A stretch of DNA of 30,795 nucleotides. It comes from JACDCP01 sp050740235 (GTDB taxonomy: Bacteria; Pseudomonadota; Gammaproteobacteria; Steroidobacterales; JACDCP01). Below are positions 16,242-22,889 of this stretch, one piece after another. Within the stretch, counting starts at the first letter, position 1. Each line of letters begins with the position of its first letter. The DNA is taken from the NCBI GenBank assembly GCA_050740235.1, contig JBOIDB010000135.1:1-30795 (forward strand). Reading direction: 5' to 3'. A program made the position numbers and the translations under genes. The notes beneath the pieces were generated by a model. The model saw nothing but the letters and a program-made list of their open reading frames with translations. It did no database searches and was not told the origin of the DNA.

Positions 16242-18554
16242 TCAGAAATCGTCGTCGCCTATCGTCACGGTCGCCGTCGTGAATTCGCCGAGCTCGGCGC
16301 CGCCGGACGGATTCATGAGAGTCACGTAGAACGTCTCGTCATCCTCGACCAGCGCATCGGAAACGATCGGCACGTACAGCTCGCGCCGCATCTCCCCTTC
16401 CGCGAAGGTCAGCACGCTCAGATCGAAGCGGCCGAAATCGCGATCGGCCTTGGCCGAGCCGTCGTCCGTTGCGAACGCTACGGCGACCTCGCCCGTCGCG
16501 CCGGCTTCGCGCGTGACCTCGATCACGAGCACGCTGCCGCTTTCATTGATGGAGTAATCCCGCCGCGCGAAAGCGATGCGGCCGGGGCCCGGCGGGATAG
16601 CCGGGGGCGCTTCCGCGATCACGGCGGTGCCCGCCTCCGGCTCGGCCGCCGGCAATGTGTCCTCGGCCGCCGGTTCCGGCGTCGCCGGCTCCGTGGCGGC
16701 CTCTCCGGTCTCCGGACGCGGAGGCGATGCGTCTTGCGTCGTCGTCGCGGGCCCTCCCGCTACGCCCTCGGGCGCCGGCTGCGCGTCGGGCTCCGCGGGC
16801 AGCGATGCTGCTTCGGTTTCGGCCGCAGGTGCTCGCTCATCGGTGGTGACGATCGTCGGATCCGGCACGGGCTCGATGGTCTCCAGCTCGGGTTCGGCAG
16901 GATCCCCGGTGCGCGCCTCCTCCGGCGCAGCGCCCTGTTCGGTATCCGCCGGCGGGCCGGTCAGCTCGCCGGGCGGCGTTTCCCGATCGGTCTCGAACCA
17001 CTGCAAGAAGGCATCCGCGAAATAAGCTCCGACCGCCACGAGGGCCGCAAGCACCAGCACGCCGAGTCCCTTGCCCTTTCGCGGCAATGGCGGCGGGCGC
17101 TTGACCAGACCGCTGTAGGCGACCTCCGCCTCGGGCTTCGTCGTCGAGCCATCCTGGATATCGAGCAGGAATTGACCTGCGCTCGGTGTGCGGTCCGCAC
17201 GCGTGAATCGCAGCCCCCTTTCCAGCGCTTTCCACTGCGCGCGCTTGAGCCCCTTGATGCGTGGCGGTTTCATCTTCTGCTGGCGCGCGCGCACCGCGGA
17301 CTGGCGGTTGAACGGATGACGCCCGGCCAGCAGTTCGTAGGAGACGCACGCGAGGCCGTAGATATCGTCGCGCGGGTCGGGCTCGCCTTCCTGGAGCATC
17401 TCGCAGCTCGCGTAGGCGGGGGTCATGGCATTCAGCTGACCCGAATCGAACGTGTACAGCGTGTCTTCGGGTGCCGCGCGGGCGATGCCGAAATCGAGGA
17501 TCTTGATTCGCCCGTCGTGCGTGAGGACCACGTTGCCGGGCTTGAAGTCGTAATGAATGATGTTCTGCTCGTGCGCGTAGGCCAGTCCGCGCGCCATGCC
17601 CGCGATGATCGCCATGGCCTGCTCCCCGGGCAGGCGGCGGGGATGCAGGCGGTTCATGAGACGCGCGAGGGACTCGCCCTCGAGCAGCTCCATGGTCATG
17701 AACACCGCGTCGCCGTCGCGATCGAAATCGAAAACGTTGACGATGTTCGGATGCGTGAGGCGTTGCGCCTTGAGCGCTTCCTGCTGCAGCGAGCTCAGTG
17801 AGTCGGGCCGCTGGCGGAATTCGTGACGGAGGATTTTCAGCGCGACGTACGGATTGCCGTCGTGCGCCTCTTGCTTGCGGCGATCGAGGGCACGGTAGAC
17901 GATGCCCATGCCGCCCGCACCGATCCGCGACTGGAGCACGAATCGGTTGCGCAGGACGTGTCCGGCTTCGAAAGGCCCGGGGGTGGCCTTGGGAGCGGCC
18001 GCGGGGCGTTTCGCGGCGGGCGCGCCCTGTATCGCGGGTGCGCCGGAGCGTCGGATCGGCAAGGTACGATCGGCGGCAGATCCGGCCTCGGGAGCCTCGG
18101 CCGCAGCCTTTCGTTCGACCGTCGGATGAATGCCAGCGCGCCCGATCGGCAACGTGCGGTCGCCCCCGGCATCCTCCTGCGGCCGCTGGACCGTGACTGC
18201 AGGTTCGGCGGCGGGAAGCCCTTCCGGCGGCACACTCGATTCGAAATCCGAGAGGACCTCTGTCCTGCCGGATTCCTCCGCAATGGTCTTCTCCACATCG
18301 TCCTTGAGGGCCGTGTACGGCCGGGGCGGCAATGTGCCCTGCTGATAGAGTTCCTCGATGAGGTCGAGGGTCAGCGGCGCGCAGGACAGATCAGCATACA
18401 AAGCGTCCTCGAGCTCCTGGCGCAGCGCCGGGAAATCGAGCTGATTGCGCAGATACGCGCGCAGGGCCGCTTCGAAGCCCGCGATCTGTTCCCGCGAGGA
18501 CCCCGACCCGACACTGCTGTCGCCGCGACCGCCTGCCTGCTTGGCGCCGTTCAC
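16242..18554 (-). CDS. Transmembrane Ser/Thr protein kinase with periplasmic Calx-beta domain
   Basis: A 770-residue Hanks-type kinase predicted to phosphorylate Ser/Thr in the cytoplasm under control of a periplasmic domain. It starts at GTG 18554. Residues 1-205 form an acidic, Pro/Ala-rich region with two DRTLPI copies (132-137 and 162-167). The kinase domain has the Gly loop GAGGMGIVY at 212-220, Lys240 in VALKIL, catalytic loop HYDFKPGN at 334-341 (Tyr replaces the usual Arg) and DFG at 354-356. One membrane helix begins at about 496 (GLGVLVLAALVAVGAYF). A long Pro/Glu/Ala/Thr-rich linker leads to a C-terminal Calx-beta domain from about 655, with DYSINESG and the acidic DALVEDDETFYVTLMNPSGG typical of calcium-binding Calx-beta. 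Substrates are unknown. Confidence 0.92.
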   Translation of the reverse strand: MNGAKQAGGRGDSSVGSGSSREQIAGFEAALRAYLRNQLDFPALRQELEDALYADLSCAPLTLDLIEELYQQGTLPPRPYTALKDDVEKTIAEESGRTEVLSDFESSVPPEGLPAAEPAVTVQRPQEDAGGDRTLPIGRAGIHPTVERKAAAEAPEAGSAADRTLPIRRSGAPAIQGAPAAKRPAAAPKATPGPFEAGHVLRNRFVLQSRIGAGGMGIVYRALDRRKQEAHDGNPYVALKILRHEFRQRPDSLSSLQQEALKAQRLTHPNIVNVFDFDRDGDAVFMTMELLEGESLARLMNRLHPRRLPGEQAMAIIAGMARGLAYAHEQNIIHYDFKPGNVVLTHDGRIKILDFGIARAAPEDTLYTFDSGQLNAMTPAYASCEMLQEGEPDPRDDIYGLACVSYELLAGRHPFNRQSAVRARQQKMKPPRIKGLKRAQWKALERGLRFTRADRTPSAGQFLLDIQDGSTTKPEAEVAYSGLVKRPPPLPRKGKGLGVLVLAALVAVGAYFADAFLQWFETDRETPPGELTGPPADTEQGAAPEEARTGDPAEPELETIEPVPDPTIVTTDERAPAAETEAASLPAEPDAQPAPEGVAGGPATTTQDASPPRPETGEAATEPATPEPAAEDTLPAAEPEAGTAVIAEAPPAIPPGPGRIAFARRDYSINESGSVLVIEVTREAGATGEVAVAFATDDGSAKADRDFGRFDLSVLTFAEGEMRRELYVPIVSDALVEDDETFYVTLMNPSGGAELGEFTTATVTIGDDDF

Positions 18555-18605
18555 GGCCGATCCACGTAATAGAATTGCGTTGAGGTAAACCGCATAACTA
18601 TTTGG

Positions 18606-18611
18606 ATTATA
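18606..18611 (-). promoter_or_regulatory. Candidate -10 element for the kinase gene
   Basis: On the minus strand a perfect TATAAT sits about 52 bases before the kinase GTG, in a clearly AT-rich stretch (18590-18700) of an otherwise GC-rich region. No good -35 hexamer is found at 16-18 bases. A second -10-like TATGAT occurs further upstream near 18685 on the same strand. The 207-base gap 18555-18761 holds nothing else that I can recognise. Confidence 0.4.
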
Positions 18612-18761
18612 GGCTATAAAATACTACGCCTGAGCGATCCGTGGCGCGAAGAAACCGGCATTTTTTCGAGTCGCCGATGATCATATCAGCAATTAGCGGG
18701 CCAAAGGACGCGCGCAGCGCTGCCCACCCGGCACCACAAAAACTGTTCGATTTGTGTTGCG

Positions 18762-19820
18762 CTAGTCCGTTTCGTCGCTGATGCCGCTGTGAAACGTGGC
18801 CACGGATCGCGCCGCCTCGCGTGTGCTCTCGAATCGGGCGACGTGATACAGCGCGTCGCCCTCGTGCGACAGCGGCAGATTGTTGCAGCCGATGACGATG
18901 CCGGCGAACGGCGCGGCAATCGGAATGTCGCTGACGCCGAACGGATCGCTGACGACGCCGAGCGTCTCGTTTCTCTTTACGTGCGCGCCGAGCGCCGTGA
19001 CGGTTCGCACGATACCGCTCGCCGGCGCGCGGATCCACGAGCTGGACCGCGCGATTACGGGGGCCACCGCCGGCCTGGGCTGCCGGCCTCGCGCCAGCAT
19101 GCCGAGCTCGCGCATGACCCGCAGTATGCCACGCAACCCGGCGCGGATCGAAAGCTCGTCGAAGCGCAGCGCCTCGCCCGCTTCGTAAAGCAGCATCGGG
19201 ATGCCGTTCTCGGCGGTGAACTCGCGCAGCGAGCCGTCGCGCACCGTCGCATTGATGAGCACCGGCACACCGAACGCCTCGGCGAGCAGCCGGGTGCGGG
19301 GATCGTCGAGGTCCGCGCGGATCTGCGGCAGATTCGCGCGATGCACGGCGCCGGTATGCAGGTCGATGCCGCAGTCGGCCTTGGCGACGATTTCCGCCGC
19401 GAAGAGATTGGCCAGCCGCGCGGTGACCGAGCCGCGTTCGCTGCCGGGAAACGCGCGGTTGAGGTCGCGCCGGTCGGGCAGATAGCGCGTGAGGTTGAGG
19501 AATCCGAACACGTTGACGATCGGCACTGCGATCAGGCTGCCGCGCAGCGCGCGGAGCGCGCGCAGCTTGAGCAGCTGGCGGATGATCTCCACGCCGTTGA
19601 TCTCGTCGCCGTGGACCGCGGCGCTAACGAACAGCGTGGGCCCGGCGTGGCGCCCGTTTACCACGTGCACCGGCATGGTCAGCGAGGTGTGGGTATAGAG
19701 ATCGGCGACCGGGATCTCGACTGTGGCCCGCGAACCCGGCGGAATCGCGGTGCCGCCGATTTTCAGAGCGTCCGCGTCCGGCGCGGCCGACCGCTGTTTT
19801 TTCCCCCTACCTGTCGGCAT
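18762..19820 (-). CDS. M14-family zinc hydrolase (succinylglutamate desuccinylase/aspartoacylase type)
   Basis: A 352-residue zinc-dependent amidohydrolase of the succinylglutamate desuccinylase/aspartoacylase family, which cuts N-acyl or carboxyl-terminal amide bonds of amino acids. Zinc ligands are visible: His70 and Glu73 in AAVHGDEINGVE and His155 in GIDLHTGAVH. RDLNRAFPGS is the conserved substrate-binding segment, and YEAGEALRFDE holds the likely catalytic Glu. The C-terminal third (IRAPASGIVRTVTALGAHVK) looks like a beta-barrel/lipoyl-like domain. I chose ATG 19820 because GGAGG lies 9 bases upstream; the in-frame TTG three codons earlier abuts that site. It follows the RimB-like gene by 16 bases, so the two are likely co-translated. 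The substrate is unknown. Confidence 0.88.
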   Translation of the reverse strand: MPTGRGKKQRSAAPDADALKIGGTAIPPGSRATVEIPVADLYTHTSLTMPVHVVNGRHAGPTLFVSAAVHGDEINGVEIIRQLLKLRALRALRGSLIAVPIVNVFGFLNLTRYLPDRRDLNRAFPGSERGSVTARLANLFAAEIVAKADCGIDLHTGAVHRANLPQIRADLDDPRTRLLAEAFGVPVLINATVRDGSLREFTAENGIPMLLYEAGEALRFDELSIRAGLRGILRVMRELGMLARGRQPRPAVAPVIARSSSWIRAPASGIVRTVTALGAHVKRNETLGVVSDPFGVSDIPIAAPFAGIVIGCNNLPLSHEGDALYHVARFESTREAARSVATFHSGISDETD

Positions 19821-19836
19821 GCGGGCCAACCTCCAC

Positions 19837-20289
19837 CTACGCCCCCGGCGGCGACCGGGAACTGCGGCGTCGCCGCCCCAGCACGTAGGAACGCCCCGGG
19901 TCGACGCGCAGGCGCCGGCGCAGCGCCGTGCGGCCGAGCAGCATGCGGAAGCGCATGTTGTCGCGTGCCGTGAGCGTGACCTCGATCGGCCAGCTCATGA
20001 CGCCGAGCGTGACGACCGTGACGATCACGATGCGCTCTTCGGTGTGGCCGCCGGAATCAGTCACCGGACGGCGGTCGACGATGTCCGCCGTGCAGAAGCG
20101 CACCGGCCGATCGCGGTATTGCCGCGGGTGCAGTCCGAACCGTACCCGCGGGCGGCCTTCTTCCTCGAAGGTCTGGATTTCGAATGTATGCAAAGCGGAG
20201 CTGCGCGCGCCCGTGTCGATCTTCGCCTTGATGCGCTCGATGCCGAGCTGTGGCAGCCCGACCCATTCCCGCCAGCCGACGGTCGGCAC
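19837..20289 (-). CDS. RimB-like retropepsin-fold protein (ATP-dependent zinc protease family)
   Basis: A member of the family annotated as ATP-dependent zinc protease and related to RimB, which in other bacteria works with the glutamate ligase RimK. The fold is retropepsin-like. The motif KIDTGARSSALHTFEI, with Asp25, and MRFRMLLGRTALRRRLRVDPGRSYVLG at the end are characteristic (the latter runs from about residue 113). From GTG 20289 it has 150 residues and starts PTVGWREWVGLPQLGI, where family members normally begin. The frame stays open to an ATG at 20373, but the extra 28 codons are a REP-like palindrome and probably not authentic. AAGGG directly precedes the GTG. No rimK lies nearby. 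Confidence 0.83.
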   Translation of the reverse strand: MPTVGWREWVGLPQLGIERIKAKIDTGARSSALHTFEIQTFEEEGRPRVRFGLHPRQYRDRPVRFCTADIVDRRPVTDSGGHTEERIVIVTVVTLGVMSWPIEVTLTARDNMRFRMLLGRTALRRRLRVDPGRSYVLGRRRRSSRSPPGA

Positions 20290-20299
20290 CCCTTCGTCA

Positions 20300-20371
20300 G
20301 GGGTCAGACTGCCATTTTGCCCGTGATGCTGCCGTGTCGATGATGCTCGCACGAAATGGCGGTCTGACTCC
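20300..20371. repeat. REP-like palindrome between the ferritin and RimB-like genes
   Basis: Arms 20300-20319 and 20352-20371 are reverse complements at 17 of 20 positions, around a 32-base centre. The outer motif is GGGGTCAGAC followed by a GCCATTT core. The element begins right at the end of the bacterioferritin-like gene and ends 11 bases before the RimB-like GTG. It differs in sequence from the gspK element but has the same design (outer GGGG, palindromic arms, no coding capacity). It may also act as an RNA-stabilising hairpin after the ferritin gene. Confidence 0.75.
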
Positions 20372-20373
20372 AT

Positions 20374-20913
20374 TCAGGGGTTGTATTCGTCGAGCAGGCC
20401 GAGCAGGTCCTCGGCGTGCTCTTCCTCGACGGCGAGGATTTCCTCCATCATGCGCCGCGTCGTGGGATCGTCGTTGGCCAGCCAGGCGACGATCTCGCGA
20501 TAGCTGTCGATGGCGATACGCTCGGCGACGAGATCTTCCTTGATCATGTCGACCAGCGAATCGCCTTCCACGTATTCCGCATGACTGCGCGTGGCAAGGC
20601 CTTCCGGCGAAAAGTCGGGCGCGCCGCCGAGCTGCACGATGCGCGCGGCGATCTGGTCCGCATGCTGTTGTTCCTGGTTGGCATGCTCGAGAAATTCGTC
20701 GGCGGCGCTCTGGGCGTTGATACCCGTCGCCATGAAATAGTGGCGCTTGTAGCGCAGGGTGCAGACCAGCTCCGTCGCGAGCGCAGCGTTGAGCACGTCG
20801 GTGACGACCTTGGGATCGGCGCCATAGCTGTGCGTGACCGCGCCGCGCTGCATATGCGCGCGGGCGCGCTCGCGCAATGTCTTGATATCGGTGAGGAAAG
20901 GTTTATCGGTCAT
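20374..20913 (-). CDS. Bacterioferritin-like protein, ferroxidase site intact, heme ligand absent
   Basis: A 179-residue four-helix ferritin-like protein that should bind and oxidise ferrous iron and store it in a shell. It starts at ATG 20913, with AAGGAG seven bases upstream. Comparing spacing with E. coli Bfr, the six ferroxidase ligands are present as Glu48, Glu81, His84, Glu131, Glu163 and His166. The position of the Bfr heme ligand Met52 is Gln82 in EQQHAD, so heme binding at the dimer interface is not expected. The 30-residue N-terminal extension (FLTDIKTLRERARAHMQRG) is longer than in E. coli Bfr. It lies 43 bases downstream of the sulfotransferase gene. A distinct ferritin-like or Dps-like subfamily is possible. 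Confidence 0.85.
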   Translation of the reverse strand: MTDKPFLTDIKTLRERARAHMQRGAVTHSYGADPKVVTDVLNAALATELVCTLRYKRHYFMATGINAQSAADEFLEHANQEQQHADQIAARIVQLGGAPDFSPEGLATRSHAEYVEGDSLVDMIKEDLVAERIAIDSYREIVAWLANDDPTTRRMMEEILAVEEEHAEDLLGLLDEYNP

Positions 20914-20956
20914 CGGCAGCTCCTTGCTTTGCGAGCGCAATATGAGTCTACCAGCA

Positions 20957-22207
20957 TCACAAATCGAACGCCTCTCGGTAGCCGGCGAAGCGCTCGTTGA
21001 CGGCGTTCGGCTCGAGACCGAATTGCTCGAGCGAGTAGCGATGCCGGCCGTGACGATTCATAGGATACTCGGCCAGATAGCCGCGCATGGCGTTTTCGGC
21101 GGCCGGCTCGAGCTTCATTCCCAGTTGCCCGTAAAGGCGCCGGACGGTCGCGACGGGATCGCCGCAGAGCTCGGCGAAATGCACATCGAGGACTTCGCGC
21201 TCGCCATGCGCACGGCGGTAGTCCAGAGCGCGATCGGCGCCGCGCGCCCAGAACTCGCACATCCATGTGCCGACCTCGTGCGCGTCGACGGCGTCGCTGA
21301 ACGCGGCGCGCAGCACCGTCCCGTAGCTCGCAATGGACGCCGCTACCGCCAGTGGATCGCGATGCGTCTGGATCACGCGCGCGTCGGGGTAGACGGCGAA
21401 CAGGGCCTCGAGATGAAAAAGGTGCGCAGGCGCCTTGAGCACCCAGCGCTCGCCCGCGCGTCCGTGCTGGAGATTCTGGAGGAATCGCCGGTGGAACCGG
21501 TAAGCGCCGCGAGGCTCGTCATGCTCCAGGCGCGACTGATAGGCCGGCACTCGCCACAGCGTGTTGAATTCGATGCTGGCGAAATCGTGCGCGGTGATGG
21601 CGATGCATTCCTGCGGCAACATCGCGCCGACCGGGTGGATGCGCTTGAATTCCGGCGCAAGCTGCTCGATCCAGCCCAGCAGCCGGTCGGTCTTCTCGAT
21701 GCGCGGGTCTCCTGCGGAACCGCGGGGCGGCGGTGACGGGAACATCACTTCCCATGTCAGCGGCACGCGATTCGCCGCATCGCTCGCAAACAGGCCATGC
21801 AGCAGCGTGGTGCCGCTGCGAGGCAGGCCCGTAATGAAGATCGGCCGGGAGATGGCCTGTTCCGGGATGCGCGGCTCGCGGTGGCGGTCCCGATGCATTC
21901 TGAGTCGCGCGGCGAGCAATTGCAGAATATAGCTGCGGGCCGCAAGGCGGCCGACCAGCGTGAGCCCGGCCTCGCGTTCGCAGGAATCGAGCAAGGTCTC
22001 GAGCGGCGCGCGAAAATCCTCGTTGCCGAAATCCTCGAGGCCGGTGCGCCTGCGCGCCGTTTCGAGCAGCTCCTCGGCATCCAGGCCGACGATCGTGAGG
22101 CCGGAACCCTGCAGCAGGGCGCCGGCCAGATTGGCGGTTCGCACCGCGAAACCGGGACCCAGCTTGCGTCGGCGATTCGACCTTCGCGCTACTCCGGGCC
22201 GTGCCAT
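20957..22207 (-). CDS. Sulfotransferase family protein
   Basis: A 416-residue protein of the PAPS-dependent sulfotransferase superfamily. The 5'-phosphosulfate loop is PIFITGLPRSGTTLLHGLFA near residues 122-141, and the 3'-phosphate region is RVIQTHRDPLAVAASIASY. WVLKAPAHLFHLEALFAVYP is also typical. The ATG at 22207 was chosen because the family starts near this point; an ORF continues 32 codons upstream without similarity. Substrate unknown; bacterial members sulfate lipids, glycans or small molecules, and some lack proven activity. It faces apt across a 119-base divergent gap. Confidence 0.88.
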   Translation of the reverse strand: MARPGVARRSNRRRKLGPGFAVRTANLAGALLQGSGLTIVGLDAEELLETARRRTGLEDFGNEDFRAPLETLLDSCEREAGLTLVGRLAARSYILQLLAARLRMHRDRHREPRIPEQAISRPIFITGLPRSGTTLLHGLFASDAANRVPLTWEVMFPSPPPRGSAGDPRIEKTDRLLGWIEQLAPEFKRIHPVGAMLPQECIAITAHDFASIEFNTLWRVPAYQSRLEHDEPRGAYRFHRRFLQNLQHGRAGERWVLKAPAHLFHLEALFAVYPDARVIQTHRDPLAVAASIASYGTVLRAAFSDAVDAHEVGTWMCEFWARGADRALDYRRAHGEREVLDVHFAELCGDPVATVRRLYGQLGMKLEPAAENAMRGYLAEYPMNRHGRHRYSLEQFGLEPNAVNERFAGYREAFDL

Positions 22208-22326
22208 TGTCGTTCGTTCTTCCGGATCCGTTTCTTGCGGCTGACGCGATGGAGGATTGAAATCCACTCTACAATCATGTGGTGCATGGTACCGTAAGCT
22301 CAAAAACGATACGGCCTGATGCCATC
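22208..22326. promoter_or_regulatory. Divergent promoter region for the sulfotransferase gene and apt
   Basis: The gap between two divergent genes must hold promoters for both. On the plus strand TACAAT at 22270-22275 is a good -10 candidate, giving a leader of about 45 bases for apt; no clear -35 is seen at the right spacing. On the minus strand only weak hexamers are present. Confidence 0.35.
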
Positions 22327-22848
22327 ATGACGCACGAAAATCTGCGCACCCTCATCCGCGATGTGCCCGGCTTTCCCCGTCCGGGCGTGATATTCAAGGA
22401 CATTACGCCGCTCCTCGAGGAGCCGGCGGCCTTTGCGTATGCCGTGAAGGCGCTCGCCGCGCGCATCGCGCCGGCCGAAGCGTGCGGCATCCTCGCCGTC
22501 GAGTCGCGCGGCTTTCTTTTCGGCGCCGGGGTCGCGCTCGAGCTCGGCCTGCCGCTCCACCTGTTGCGCAAGCGCGGCAAGCTGCCGCGGGAATCGGTTG
22601 CCGTGACCTACCAGCTGGAGTACGGCGAGGATCGACTCGAGCTGCACGCCGACGTGATCTCGCCGGGCAGTCGATATACCGTCGTCGACGATCTCATCGC
22701 GACGGGCGGCACGGCCGCCGCGGCGGTCGAGCTGGTCGAGCGGCAGCACGGCACCGTCGCGTGCTGCGCATTCCTCATCGAGCTGGCGTTCCTCGACGGC
22801 CGCGCGCGCCTGGACGGCCGGACGGTCGAGAGCCTGATCGTGTACTGA
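22327..22848 (+). CDS. apt: Adenine phosphoribosyltransferase
   Basis: Converts adenine and PRPP to AMP in purine salvage. From ATG 22327 it has 173 residues, the usual length. The start LRTLIRDVPGFPRPGVIFKDITPLL is typical (residues 6-30); ILAVESRGFLFGAGVALELG is the conserved central part, and the PRPP-binding loop is VVDDLIATGGTAAAAVEL at about 118-135. An ORF open to 22279 adds 16 codons without family similarity. It is followed at 41 bases by shc in the same direction, which may matter because HpnG, two genes on, releases adenine. Confidence 0.96.
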   Translation: MTHENLRTLIRDVPGFPRPGVIFKDITPLLEEPAAFAYAVKALAARIAPAEACGILAVESRGFLFGAGVALELGLPLHLLRKRGKLPRESVAVTYQLEYGEDRLELHADVISPGSRYTVVDDLIATGGTAAAAVELVERQHGTVACCAFLIELAFLDGRARLDGRTVESLIVY

Positions 22849-22889
22849 ACGGGCCAGGCGGCGCTCATGCGGGTTAGACTGATATCTCC

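Noticed and set aside
16182..17801. 539-codon plus-strand ORF opposite the kinase
   Set aside because: It is a shadow; the kinase motifs are on the minus strand and the plus translation is Arg/Gly-rich without structure.
17840..18200. Extra kinase or second gene within the low-complexity N-terminal region
   Set aside because: It is continuous in frame with the kinase domain, with no start signal or stop.
20290..20373. ATG 20373 as the start of the RimB-like gene
   Set aside because: The 28 extra codons are encoded by the palindromic repeat, and family members begin near the GWREW motif just after GTG 20289.
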